Shown: positions 23,033 through 31,804 of the stretch, piece by piece
Numbering within the stretch: the first letter of the stretch is position 1
Layout of the letters: each line of letters begins with the position of its first letter
Origin: a virus
IMG/VR virus record: IMGVR_UViG_3300034117_001294
Span: 164,850-228,849 of that record
Strand: one strand, 5' to 3'
Length of the DNA: 64,000 bases
The notes under the pieces: generated by a model
Database searches by the model: none
What the model saw: only the letters and a program-made list of their open reading frames with translations
What the model was told of the DNA's origin: nothing
Translations under genes and position numbers: made by a program

Positions 23033-23054
23033 TTTGTAGGCCACAAACTACAAA
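23033..23054 (+). promoter_or_regulatory. Operator hairpin touching the DNA polymerase ribosome-binding site
   Basis: TTTGTAG (23033-23039), loop GCCACAAA (8 bases) and CTACAAA (23048-23054) form a 7-bp hairpin, immediately followed by GGAG (23055-23058), the ribosome-binding site for ATG 23065. T4 and RB69 gp43 repress their own translation by binding a hairpin with an 8-base loop at this place. Confidence 0.6.
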
Positions 23055-23064
23055 GGAGAAAAAA

Positions 23065-25734
23065 ATGAGCTACGTCGATTCAATGTGGGATCGCGACAAG
23101 GACGTTATTCGCGTCGTTGAGCGTGATCCCAAAAAAGGCAGAATCTTTCAAGATTATCCTGCCAAATATGTATTATACTACCCAGACTCTAAAGGAAAAT
23201 ATCGTTCAATTTACGGTGATCCTCTTAGCAAAGTTTCTGTCAAAAATTACAAAGAGTTCCAAAAAGAAACCCGAATTCATTCAGGAAAGAAACTCTTTGA
23301 AAATGATATTAATCCTGTATTCCGATGCCTAGAAGAAAACTATTTAGGCAAAGATGCTCCTAAGCTCAATGTAGCATTTTGGGACATTGAAGTAGACTTT
23401 GATCCAGAACGTGGTTACAGTACTCCTGAAGATGCGTTCATGCCAATTACTGCGATTTCTGTCCACCTACAATGGTTAGATACATTAGTATGTCTTGCAG
23501 TCCCCCCAAAGACACTGACAATGGAGCAAGCAGTAGAGCAGGTAAAAGACTTTCCTAACACAATGCTGTTTGAAACAGAATACGAAATGTTGGAAACATT
23601 CCTGGGCTTGATTCAAGATGCAGATATTTTAAGCGGATGGAACAGTGAAGGATACGATATGCCTTATACTGTCAACCGCATCATTAAAGTTCTTAGCAAA
23701 GAAGATACCCGTAGGTTATGTCTATGGGACCAGTTCCCCAAGAAACGGGAGTACGAGAAGTATGGAAAAAAGGCTATTACTTATGATCTTGTTGGTCGTG
23801 TTCATTTGGACAGTCTCGAGTTGTACCGCAAGTACACCTATGAAGAGCGACATACATACCGATTGGATGCAATTGGAGAGATGGAGGTAGGTGAAACTAA
23901 GACGCAGTACGAAGGTACCCTAGATCAATTGTACAACAATGACTTCCGCAAGTTTATTGAATACAACAGGCAAGATACTGCATTGCTGAATAAACTAGAT
24001 AATAAATTAAAATTTATTGACCTAGCAAATACACTAGCACATGAATGTACTGTGTTGTTACAGACCACAATGGGTGCTGTGGCTGTAACTGAGCAGGCCA
24101 TTGTAAATGAAGCTCATCATCGAGGACTAATTGTTCCGGGTCGTCCTAAACGTGATGATGATTTAGAAACACAAGCCGCTGGTGCGTATGTTGCATATCC
24201 TAAGAAAGGATTGCATGACTGGATTGGATCAATGGACATTAACTCATTGTATCCGTCAGCTATTCGTGCATTAAACATGGGACCAGAAACTATTGTTGGG
24301 CAGTTACGTCAATCTTATACCAAAGCTGAAATTGAAGGTAAGATAGCAAAGGGTTCTAGCTTTGCAGCCTCTTGGGAAGGCAAGTTCGGCAGTAACGAAT
24401 ACGAACTTGTCATGGCAAAAGATCGTGTAACTGATATCACAGTTGATTGGGAAGATGGCAGAGTTGATGTGCTAAGTGGGGCTCAAATTTATGAACTGAT
24501 TTTTGAAAGTAATCAGCCGTGGGTTATCTCAGCAAACGGTACTATCTTTACCTATGAGAAAGAAGGGATCATTCCTGGATTGTTGAAACGTTGGTATGCC
24601 GAACGTAAAGAAATGCAGGCAAAATTAAAAGAATGTATTGCATCGGGGAATAAAGTTGAAGAAGAATATTGGGATAAAAGACAGCTGGTTAAAAAGATTA
24701 ACCTTAATAGCTTATACGGTGCTATTCTTAACGCTGGTTGTAGGTTCTTTGATAATCGTATTGGGCAATCCACAACTCTTACTGGTAGACGGATCGCCAG
24801 GCATATGGCTTCGAAAGTAAATGAAGTTATTACTGGAGACTATAACTACACCGGCAAGAGTGTGATATACGGTGATACTGACTCTGTATATTTTAGTGCA
24901 TACACTACTTTAAAAAATGATATCAATAAAGGGGTAATTCCCTGGAACAAAGAAGTTGTCGTTCAACTATACGATACTATCTCTGAAGAAGTAAATGGAA
25001 CATTTCCACAATTTATGTTGGACGATTTTCATTGCCCAAAAACTCGAGGAGATGTTATTAAGGCCGGTCGAGAATTTGTTGCTATCAAAGGCATCTTTAT
25101 GACCAAGAAGCGATACGCTATCTTGTACTTTGACAAGGAAGGTAAGAGGCAAGATATAGATGGCAAGCCAGGTAAAATCAAAGCCATGGGCTTAGATTTG
25201 AAACGTAGTGATACTCCTGAATTTATGCAAAACTTTTTAAGCGAGATTTTAACCAAAGTTCTTAACAATGCTCAAGAAGAAGAAATTCTAGAACGTATCG
25301 GTGAGTTCCGAAGTGAATTCAAACAGAGGCCTGGGTGGGAGAAGGGTAGTCCTAAACGTGCAAATAACATTGCAGAGTATCAGGCCAAAGAAGTCAAAGC
25401 GGGTAGAACCAACATGCCCGGACATGTTCGTGCTAGTATTAATTGGAATACTCTTAAACGTATGAACGGTGACAAATACTCGATGGGTATTGTAGACGGC
25501 ATGAAAGTTATTGTGTGCAAGATGAAAGACAATCCATTAGGATACACTTCAATTGCATATCCAGTTGACGAAATGCGTTTACCGAAATGGTTCCAAGAAC
25601 TTCCGTTTGATCATGGGGAGATGGAGGCAACCATTATTAACAATAAGCTAGAAAACCTTATTGGAGTACTAGAGTGGGATTTAGAATCCACTACACAAAA
25701 TAATACATTCGGCAGTTTATTCAGCTTTGAATAA
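23065..25734 (+). CDS. 43: Family B replicative DNA polymerase, gp43-like
   Basis: An 889-residue polymerase with 3'-5' exonuclease, close to the 898 residues of T4 gp43. Exonuclease site I is FWDIEVDF (D107, E109). Polymerase motif A is SMDINSLYPS (Asp near 391), motif B is KKINLNSLYGA near 542, and motif C is YGDTDS (D604, D606). All catalytic acids are present. No intein, intron or split is seen. Its leader carries two tandem hairpins with matching loops, suggesting translational self-control as in T4. Confidence 0.96.
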   Translation: MSYVDSMWDRDKDVIRVVERDPKKGRIFQDYPAKYVLYYPDSKGKYRSIYGDPLSKVSVKNYKEFQKETRIHSGKKLFENDINPVFRCLEENYLGKDAPKLNVAFWDIEVDFDPERGYSTPEDAFMPITAISVHLQWLDTLVCLAVPPKTLTMEQAVEQVKDFPNTMLFETEYEMLETFLGLIQDADILSGWNSEGYDMPYTVNRIIKVLSKEDTRRLCLWDQFPKKREYEKYGKKAITYDLVGRVHLDSLELYRKYTYEERHTYRLDAIGEMEVGETKTQYEGTLDQLYNNDFRKFIEYNRQDTALLNKLDNKLKFIDLANTLAHECTVLLQTTMGAVAVTEQAIVNEAHHRGLIVPGRPKRDDDLETQAAGAYVAYPKKGLHDWIGSMDINSLYPSAIRALNMGPETIVGQLRQSYTKAEIEGKIAKGSSFAASWEGKFGSNEYELVMAKDRVTDITVDWEDGRVDVLSGAQIYELIFESNQPWVISANGTIFTYEKEGIIPGLLKRWYAERKEMQAKLKECIASGNKVEEEYWDKRQLVKKINLNSLYGAILNAGCRFFDNRIGQSTTLTGRRIARHMASKVNEVITGDYNYTGKSVIYGDTDSVYFSAYTTLKNDINKGVIPWNKEVVVQLYDTISEEVNGTFPQFMLDDFHCPKTRGDVIKAGREFVAIKGIFMTKKRYAILYFDKEGKRQDIDGKPGKIKAMGLDLKRSDTPEFMQNFLSEILTKVLNNAQEEEILERIGEFRSEFKQRPGWEKGSPKRANNIAEYQAKEVKAGRTNMPGHVRASINWNTLKRMNGDKYSMGIVDGMKVIVCKMKDNPLGYTSIAYPVDEMRLPKWFQELPFDHGEMEATIINNKLENLIGVLEWDLESTTQNNTFGSLFSFE

Positions 25735-25741
25735 AATTTAT

Positions 25742-25770
25742 TTGACATTATACAAATTTCTAAATATACT
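25742..25770 (+). promoter_or_regulatory. Sigma70-type promoter of the sliding clamp gene
   Basis: TTGACA (25742-25747), 17-base spacer and TATACT (25765-25770), lying between the polymerase stop and the clamp ATG at 25788. The leader would be about 11 bases and include AAAGG. Confidence 0.85.
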
Positions 25771-25787
25771 AAACAAAAGGATTTAAA

Positions 25788-26522
25788 ATGAAAGACATTC
25801 TTCAAGACATCGTAGGTCACACACATAACCTTGGTTTCCTAAACATTGTGAAAATTACTGGAGACGATAAAAAGACCTCCGTTGACAGTATGGCAGATGA
25901 CCGTTCAGTTATCATGTACGCCGAAACTGCTAACCCATATCCAGATATGATTGGCGTATTTGGTATGCCACAAATGAACAAACTCAAGTATTTGCTAGAT
26001 TGCCCTGAGTATAAAGAAGATGCTAAGATTGAAGTTACTACCGCAGACCGTAATGGCGATACTATCCCAACTGGTTTGCACTTTGAAAATAAGACCAAGG
26101 ATTTTAAGAACGATTACCGTTTTATGAACACTGACATCATTAACGAAAAGTTAAAGACTGTTAAGTTTCGCGGAGTTAGATGGGATGTCGAGATCGAGCC
26201 CAGCGTTCAAAGTGTACAACGTTTTCAGTTCCAGGCGGCTGCAAACAACGAGCACACTACATTCCTTGCAAAGACTGATGGTGGTAATTTAAAGTTTACA
26301 TTTGGTGACCAAAGTACACACGGTGGTGAATTTATTTTTGCAACAGGTGTTACTGGTAGCCTAAATAAAGGATGGACATGGCCTGTTCAAAGTGTATTGA
26401 GCATTCTTAAAATTGCCGATGCAAACAATGCCAAAGTTAGTTTTAGCAATGAAGGTGCTATGCAGATTACATTAGATAGCGGTCTAGCTACTTACAAATA
26501 TATTATTCCAGCACAGGCATGA
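25788..26522 (+). CDS. 45: DNA polymerase sliding clamp, gp45-like
   Basis: A 244-residue beta/alpha protein in the size range of T4 gp45 (228 aa), lying directly after the polymerase gene. Sequence features include alternating strands (LNIVKITGDDKKTSVDSMADD) and a C-terminal strand ending ATYKYIIPAQA. Like T4 gp45 it would form a ring trimer that tethers the polymerase and supports late transcription. It has its own strong promoter, which fits the need for many copies. Assigned from length, position and general pattern. Confidence 0.85.
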   Translation: MKDILQDIVGHTHNLGFLNIVKITGDDKKTSVDSMADDRSVIMYAETANPYPDMIGVFGMPQMNKLKYLLDCPEYKEDAKIEVTTADRNGDTIPTGLHFENKTKDFKNDYRFMNTDIINEKLKTVKFRGVRWDVEIEPSVQSVQRFQFQAAANNEHTTFLAKTDGGNLKFTFGDQSTHGGEFIFATGVTGSLNKGWTWPVQSVLSILKIADANNAKVSFSNEGAMQITLDSGLATYKYIIPAQA

Positions 26523-26890
26523 TAAAAGGGTTAACCCACAGTGGACTATACCTCCAGGTAACTGGAGGCAGTCCAATGAATCCTTACATTCCTTCCGGAA
26601 ACCAATCAGCAGGTATGATGAGATATAATACCTCTAATCATAATATAGAAGTGTATGACGGTTCATCGTGGCAAGAGTTAGCCAGCAGCTATGCTAGTGT
26701 ATCAATGACCAGTGAAGCAGTAGCATTGCTTGACTGGGCTCGAAAGAAGCGTGACGAAGAATTGCAACTTGAAGCATTGGCCCGAGAACATCCTGCTATT
26801 AATATTGCCTTGGGCAATTTAAAGAAGGCCAAGATACAATTAGATGCTACAATAATATTAAGTAAAGAACATGACGAAACAACAAGTTAA
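26519..26890 (+). CDS. Hypothetical protein with fibre-like motif (123 aa)
   Basis: It overlaps the clamp gene by four bases. Residues 30-52 (AGMMRYNTSNHNIEVYDGSS) carry the RYNT...VYDGSSW pattern common in phage tail-fibre and virion proteins, while the C-terminal 60 residues are helical and charged. A virion-like segment among replication genes is odd. It may be a structural protein or a protein that reused the fold; no function is assigned. Confidence 0.65.
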   Translation: MIKGLTHSGLYLQVTGGSPMNPYIPSGNQSAGMMRYNTSNHNIEVYDGSSWQELASSYASVSMTSEAVALLDWARKKRDEELQLEALAREHPAINIALGNLKKAKIQLDATIILSKEHDETTS

Positions 26891-28508
26891 CCTAACACCA
26901 TTACAGAAAGACTATGCTGTCTATTTGCCAGCTATTAGTAGTTTCTATAGTACCTATGTTGCCAAACAACGACTAGAAGAATTCGTGCCTAAAGCTCGAG
27001 TTCCGGCAGGATTTGATCGTGGTATTGAAGGTATGAATTTTTTAAATCCTGAACAAGGATATTTCACATACAAGTACGGTCTATACTCTGCGGGTCACGC
27101 ACAGTTGGACTTGAATAAGAGTATAACGCAGGAGTCAATGATCCAACAACGTGATCGCGGGAATACAATGATTCTGGGAGACTCCGGCGGATACCAAATT
27201 GGTAAGGGCGTTCTAAAGTTTGACTGGTTAGACTTTGAAGGTAAAAGTGCTACTAAGACACGCCAAAGTATTTTAGAATGGCTCGAGCTCACAGCCGACT
27301 GGTCAATGATGTTAGACGTTCCTACATGGGCTTGCGATCACATCCATAGTCCAAAGACAGGCTTAAAAACATTCGATGACTGTTTAGACAAGACTCGCTA
27401 CAACAACGATTACTTCCTAATGAATCGATTAGGCCAAACTAAATGGCTCAATGTTTTACAAGGTTCAGATTGGGACACTGCTGAAAAGTGGTATGCAGGT
27501 GTAAAAGAATTCAGCGATCCTAAAGGTAAGTATGCAGGTCGCGAAGCAGAAGGTTGGGCCTTCGGTGGTGCCAATATGTGCAAGATGGATATTACACTCA
27601 AGCGTCTAATGACCTTGCGTGAAGATGGTTTGCTGAAGGGCAAAAACTGGATCCACTTCTTGGGTACAGCACAACTCGACTGGAGTTGTTACTTAACTTT
27701 GATTCAACGACAAATTAGGAAACATATTAATGAAGAGCTTACCATATCTTTTGACTGTGCCTCACCGTTCATCGCAACAGCACACGGACTTGTCTACACA
27801 AACGCAGTCCACACGCCAAAAAGGTGGAGTGTTATTATGGACAAAGCCCCAGATAACAAAGCACTTTCAGGATCAGATATCCCGTTCCCATTCGAATCGT
27901 CAATCGGTCGCAGACTAACAATGAAGGATATTGCCTACTATGATCTAGGCGAGAGAAAGACTGACGCAGAATTAAATGGTGCTAAGTTTGATCACTTAAA
28001 TCCTGCTCACTATAACACTGTGCCGAGACTTAATAAACTAGGTAAGATTCCAAACAAAACATCGTGGGATAGTTTTGCCTATGCATTGATGATGGGTCAT
28101 AATGTTGAGTGTCATATTGTTGCGGTACAACGTGCTCAACAGTTAATGGATATTGAGATTGCCAAGACTTCCGGCAAGCTACATTGGACACATTGGAAAA
28201 AAGTTAAGGGCTCTGATATGAGCGACGAACACAGTGACTGGGTTCCTAGAAATGTGTTATACTTTAATACCTTTGTAGAGGATCTATTCAATACTAAGGA
28301 TAAAGCAGAAGCATTTGCAATGATCGAACAAGCTATGCCTTTCTTAAAGAGTTTAGAAGGTTCTCGCTTGCAAGGCGGTCCTGCTCAAAACAAGTTTAAC
28401 AACTTATTCGAAATTGAAGAAGTTACTACTTCGTCGGAAGTAGATTTAGAAAATCCAGACGATGACGACCTACGTTCTTTAGAAGAAGGAATTATTAATG
28501 AATCGTGA
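26871..28508 (+). CDS. dpdA: TGT/DpdA-like 7-deazaguanine DNA transglycosylase
   Basis: A 545-residue protein related to tRNA-guanine transglycosylases. ILGDSGGYQ near residues 101-109 matches the TGT motif S-D-S-G-G-F-Q with its active-site Asp; SFDCASP near 292-298 matches the nucleophile motif F-D-C-x-x-P. The zinc site C-x-C-x-x-C of tRNA enzymes is not seen. DpdA proteins of this superfamily swap guanine in DNA for a 7-deazaguanine base. FolE and QueE, which make the precursors, lie 3-7 kb downstream, supporting DNA rather than tRNA as substrate. It overlaps neighbours at both ends. Confidence 0.8.
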   Translation: MTKQQVNLTPLQKDYAVYLPAISSFYSTYVAKQRLEEFVPKARVPAGFDRGIEGMNFLNPEQGYFTYKYGLYSAGHAQLDLNKSITQESMIQQRDRGNTMILGDSGGYQIGKGVLKFDWLDFEGKSATKTRQSILEWLELTADWSMMLDVPTWACDHIHSPKTGLKTFDDCLDKTRYNNDYFLMNRLGQTKWLNVLQGSDWDTAEKWYAGVKEFSDPKGKYAGREAEGWAFGGANMCKMDITLKRLMTLREDGLLKGKNWIHFLGTAQLDWSCYLTLIQRQIRKHINEELTISFDCASPFIATAHGLVYTNAVHTPKRWSVIMDKAPDNKALSGSDIPFPFESSIGRRLTMKDIAYYDLGERKTDAELNGAKFDHLNPAHYNTVPRLNKLGKIPNKTSWDSFAYALMMGHNVECHIVAVQRAQQLMDIEIAKTSGKLHWTHWKKVKGSDMSDEHSDWVPRNVLYFNTFVEDLFNTKDKAEAFAMIEQAMPFLKSLEGSRLQGGPAQNKFNNLFEIEEVTTSSEVDLENPDDDDLRSLEEGIINES

Positions 28509-29016
28509 TTATGCAACGGGCACTAGTGATCAGGTAATTTTCTTTACAGGAAAAGAAATTGAACATACTGCGGCATATGGAATGGACACTTTGTTTGTAA
28601 CAGGTGTCCAAAATCCAGCCGAAGTATTACTGCTTGCAAAACAAGAAAAAGTAAAACATGTATACTTTGGAGCAAATCAAAGTTTTAAACCAAGAAGTAC
28701 AGAAGAACTCGAAAATTGGAAACTAATGATTATGGCTCTTTTGAAACAAGATTTTTGGTGTACTCTAGATTTTGATTGCAAATATGCAGAAGATATTTTG
28801 GAAACGGGACTGAATGAGCAAAGAAAATTCATTTCGATGATTTCTGTTAAGCTACCCTACTTGACACAGTTCAATTATAATGCTACAATAAAGCTAGACG
28901 ACAAAGATTTTGAAGCAACTAATGCAGGAGTTTGGACGCATAGGTTGCACGACTTGTTGGATAGTAATAAGTTTACCGATTGGGATCAATATAAAGAGGA
29001 CGAAATAGCAAAATGA
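28498..29016 (+). CDS. Hypothetical protein coupled to dpdA (172 aa)
   Basis: Its ATG lies 11 bases inside the end of the DpdA-like gene, implying coupled translation. The protein is alpha/beta in look, with EIEHTAAYGMDTLFVTGVQN and VKHVYFGANQSFKPR segments that resemble strand-loop-helix units. No catalytic motif is certain. Because of the tight coupling it may assist base exchange or supply substrate, but this is inference. Confidence 0.65.
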   Translation: MNRDYATGTSDQVIFFTGKEIEHTAAYGMDTLFVTGVQNPAEVLLLAKQEKVKHVYFGANQSFKPRSTEELENWKLMIMALLKQDFWCTLDFDCKYAEDILETGLNEQRKFISMISVKLPYLTQFNYNATIKLDDKDFEATNAGVWTHRLHDLLDSNKFTDWDQYKEDEIAK

Positions 29017-29219
29017 AAGAGTTTACAGTTAAAGAAAATAAAGCGTTTAGACTTCGAGTACAAAGTAAAAAATGTCTTACTCCTACAGATTTAAACCATG
29101 TACAGTTTATTCAAGAATGTTTTAACAAAGATGGTGAAGTTGACTTTACTTCAAACTATCAATTTTTCCTAACCGATTCAGAGATTAAATCTCTTGCAAA
29201 GGAATTAGTTAATGACTGA
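29013..29219 (+). CDS. Hypothetical protein (68 aa)
   Basis: Short basic and acidic mixed protein, overlapping neighbours at both ends (4 and 8 bases). Strand-rich N-terminus (FTVKENKAFRLRVQSKK) and helical C-terminus (DSEIKSLAKELVND). No family recognised. Confidence 0.6.
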   Translation: MKEFTVKENKAFRLRVQSKKCLTPTDLNHVQFIQECFNKDGEVDFTSNYQFFLTDSEIKSLAKELVND

Positions 29220-29595
29220 TCTTAATATGATTTGGGTTACCTTTCGCAAGGAAGGTGTTCATCTGTATCCCGCAGCGGCCACAGATCCTAAACTTAAAAC
29301 AGGCGACATGTATGATGTTAGCTTCCTTGGTACTCCGCACCGTCATATTTTCCATTTTAAAATCTATATTCAAGTATTTCACGATGATCGTGATATTGAG
29401 TTTATTCAGTTTAAGCGTTGGTTAGAGCACTGCTACACAGATGGCACACTCGAACTTAACCATAAATCCTGCGAAATGATAAGCCGTGATCTTCACGGAA
29501 CTATTTCTGCAAGATATCCAGGTCGTGAGATTTGGATTGACGTAAGTGAAGACGGCGAGAATGGCTGCTTCATTAAATTTCCTTCAACCCTTTAA
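29212..29595 (+). CDS. Hypothetical protein (127 aa)
   Basis: A soluble protein with many histidines and aromatic residues (PHRHIFHFKIYIQVFHDDRD) and the strand-rich C-terminus REIWIDVSEDGENGCFIKF. It overlaps the previous gene by eight bases. I do not recognise a domain. Confidence 0.65.
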   Translation: MTDLNMIWVTFRKEGVHLYPAAATDPKLKTGDMYDVSFLGTPHRHIFHFKIYIQVFHDDRDIEFIQFKRWLEHCYTDGTLELNHKSCEMISRDLHGTISARYPGREIWIDVSEDGENGCFIKFPSTL

Positions 29596-29610
29596 TTAGG
29601 TATTATAAAA

Positions 29611-29865
29611 ATGGCACAGCCAAATTACATTCAAAAAACCCTGTTCATGAAACCCGAAGTTGAAAAGATCTTTGATGATCTCGATAAGTGGCTTGATTAT
29701 TGCCGTTTCAACTTGTTGGATTTTAATCCAGCAGACTTGTATCGCTCTCCAGAATACAAGAATTATCAGCGTTGGAACAGCGGAGGTGAACGTCGGCCTC
29801 GCACTGAATACAAGGGTAAAAACCCTCGTCCACAATACAACAGAAATGACAGTTTTTCTCGTTGA
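29611..29865 (+). CDS. Hypothetical protein with basic Arg/Asn/Tyr-rich tail (84 aa)
   Basis: The N-terminal half is helical and acidic (PEVEKIFDDLDKWLDYCRFNL); the C-terminal half is disordered and basic (GGERRPRTEYKGKNPRPQYN), suited to binding nucleic acid. It overlaps the glycosyltransferase start by 20 bases. No known family. Confidence 0.65.
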   Translation: MAQPNYIQKTLFMKPEVEKIFDDLDKWLDYCRFNLLDFNPADLYRSPEYKNYQRWNSGGERRPRTEYKGKNPRPQYNRNDSFSR

Positions 29866-30940
29866 TTTAGAATCAGTTGAGACTAGGTACACGGGTCAGT
29901 GGAAGACTCATGTACCTAATCTCTTACGAAAGGCAGGACACAATGTTCAAATTATCTCTGGTCCCGCAGATATTCCTAGTGCTACTACCCCTGGGGCTTT
30001 TCTTAATTTTGGCGGCACAAACATCTACAAAGCTCGGCAGGTTGAGCAGATGGGTCGGCTATTTTGCGACGGAGCCGTTCATGCAGGTGATCATTTTATA
30101 TTTACTGATGCTTGGCACCCTGGTATCATCAATCTCAAGTACATGAGTGAACTGCTGGGTATTCCAGTAACAACACACGGTCTTTGGCATGCTGGCAGTT
30201 ATGATCCACAAGACTTCCTAGGACGTCTTGTTGGCAACAAGCCTTGGGTCAGACACGCTGAAAAAAGTTTCTACCATGCTTTTGATCACAACTACTTTGC
30301 CACAGACTTTCATATTCACATGTTTTACGAAAACTTGATCCAACCAGATCCGGATCGTAAAGCAAGTATGTATAAGACTGTATTTGACGATACGTTATTC
30401 AACAACAAGGTTGTACGCACAGGCTGGCCCATGGAGTATATGGATGATATACTTACCGCATACAAGGGTATGCCAAAGCGTGACTTAATTTTATTTCCGC
30501 ATCGTATTGCACCCGAGAAGCAAGTTGAAATCTTTCGTGACTTAAAAGAACACTTGCCACAATATGAATTTGTAGTGTGTCAGGATCAACAACTGACTAA
30601 AAACGAATATCATAATTTGTTAGGCGAAGCAAAAATAGTGTTCAGTGCTAACTTGCAGGAAACTCTTGGCATTAGCTGTTACGAAGGTGCCTTAGTAGAT
30701 GCCGTTCCAATGGTACCAGATCGTCTTAGCTACTCTGAAATGTATTTCGATACATTTAAGTATCCGGAAATCTGGACTCGTAACTGGGAAAACTATCAAG
30801 GCTATCGACCGCAAATATGTCAAAAGATAATGCAGTACATGGAAAATTATAATAAATTCCTTCCTCAATTAAACAAACAAGCACAGGATCTAACCAGTTT
30901 GTTTTTCAGTGCTAACATTCTTTTAGAGAATATAAAATGA
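29846..30940 (+). CDS. Glycosyltransferase, GT-B (GT4-like)
   Basis: The frame is open from 29660, but the ATG at 29846 is the sensible start: it begins with a typical first strand (MTVFLVDLESVETRYTG) and overlaps the previous gene only slightly, giving 364 residues. The C-terminal half has the GT-B donor site: a strand before FPHRIAPEKQVEIF, and FSANLQETLGISCYEGALVDAVPMVPD with the E-x7-E arrangement. It would transfer a sugar from a nucleotide donor. The next gene is a nucleotide-sugar dehydrogenase fragment. Whether the acceptor is DNA, protein or glycan is unknown. Confidence 0.75.
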   Translation: MTVFLVDLESVETRYTGQWKTHVPNLLRKAGHNVQIISGPADIPSATTPGAFLNFGGTNIYKARQVEQMGRLFCDGAVHAGDHFIFTDAWHPGIINLKYMSELLGIPVTTHGLWHAGSYDPQDFLGRLVGNKPWVRHAEKSFYHAFDHNYFATDFHIHMFYENLIQPDPDRKASMYKTVFDDTLFNNKVVRTGWPMEYMDDILTAYKGMPKRDLILFPHRIAPEKQVEIFRDLKEHLPQYEFVVCQDQQLTKNEYHNLLGEAKIVFSANLQETLGISCYEGALVDAVPMVPDRLSYSEMYFDTFKYPEIWTRNWENYQGYRPQICQKIMQYMENYNKFLPQLNKQAQDLTSLFFSANILLENIK

Positions 30941-31749
30941 ATGACTCTTTTTATCCCAGAATAGGAATTGTAGGGTTAGGCTTTGTAGGTGAAGCTGTTC
31001 GATCTTCTACCGAGTTTGTACCAGATAATGTTGTATGTGTGGACTCAGATGTACGTAAAGGATACGTTGGAACTTACGCAGAGTTGATGACATGTGAGGG
31101 CATCTTTATATGTGTCCCAAGTCCAATGAATGATGACGGAAGTTGTGATACAAGTATTTTAGAAAGTGTTTTAGAAAAACTAAAAGACTTTCGAGGTGTT
31201 ATTATTTCTAAAGTAACTGCACCGCCAAATGTATATCAACGTCTTAATAAAGTCTATCCTAATCTAGTACACAGTCCAGAATTTTTGACCGCGGCTAATG
31301 CCAGTAGAGATTATGCCAACGCAAAGTGGTGTATTATTGGCGGTGATGTTAGAGCATATCGAAACGAAGCAGAACGCATTATCAAAATGACGCAGCCGAA
31401 TTTAGAATCAGTTAAGTTCTGTAATATTGGAGATGCTGCCTTGGCCAAATATGCTATTAACAACTTTCTTGCTACTAAGGTAGTGTTCATGAATGAACTT
31501 TATCAACTAGCTGAAAAAGCTGGATTAAATTATGACGTGATTGTTAATTTAATTAAACAAGATGTACGTATTGGTGAAAGTCATATGCGTGTTCCGGGTA
31601 TAGATGGTTCTTTAGGATTTGGTGGATACTGCTTTCCAAAAGATACAGAAGCACTAATAAACTATGCCAAAGAACATAATGTTAACCTAAATGTAATTTC
31701 ATCAGCCGTGCAGAAAAATTTGCTACTACGGTTGACTGAACCTAAATAA
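30937..31749 (+). CDS. UDP-glucose/GDP-mannose dehydrogenase-like, lacking C-terminal domain
   Basis: A 270-residue protein with an N-terminal NAD-binding fold (IGIVGLGFVGEAV), the EFLTAANA segment and the catalytic-cysteine motif GFGGYCFPKD near residues 228-237. Full enzymes have about 390-440 residues; this one stops soon after the catalytic helix and lacks the nucleotide-sugar-binding C-terminal domain. There is no frameshift or remnant downstream, because a promoter follows at once. It could be a minimal active form or have a changed role. It is coupled to the glycosyltransferase by a four-base overlap. Confidence 0.8.
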   Translation: MNDSFYPRIGIVGLGFVGEAVRSSTEFVPDNVVCVDSDVRKGYVGTYAELMTCEGIFICVPSPMNDDGSCDTSILESVLEKLKDFRGVIISKVTAPPNVYQRLNKVYPNLVHSPEFLTAANASRDYANAKWCIIGGDVRAYRNEAERIIKMTQPNLESVKFCNIGDAALAKYAINNFLATKVVFMNELYQLAEKAGLNYDVIVNLIKQDVRIGESHMRVPGIDGSLGFGGYCFPKDTEALINYAKEHNVNLNVISSAVQKNLLLRLTEPK

Positions 31750-31760
31750 TAGTATAGAAT
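31732..31760 (+). promoter_or_regulatory. Sigma70-type promoter of the folE operon
   Basis: TTGACT (31732-31737), 17-base spacer and TAGAAT (31755-31760), overlapping the end of the previous gene. The start near 31767 gives a leader of about 38 bases with GGAG before the folE ATG. Confidence 0.7.
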
Positions 31761-31804
31761 ATATACATGGCAATCCACTGCCTCAACATCGGAGAAAAAC
31801 TACA

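Noticed and set aside
28861-28892. TTGACA followed by TATAAT inside the 172-aa gene
   Set aside because: The spacer is only about nine bases, far too short for a sigma70 promoter.
29660-29845. N-terminal extension of the glycosyltransferase with a hydrophobic stretch
   Set aside because: The extension is the out-of-frame shadow of the 84-aa gene at 29611; the glycosyltransferase fold starts at 29846.
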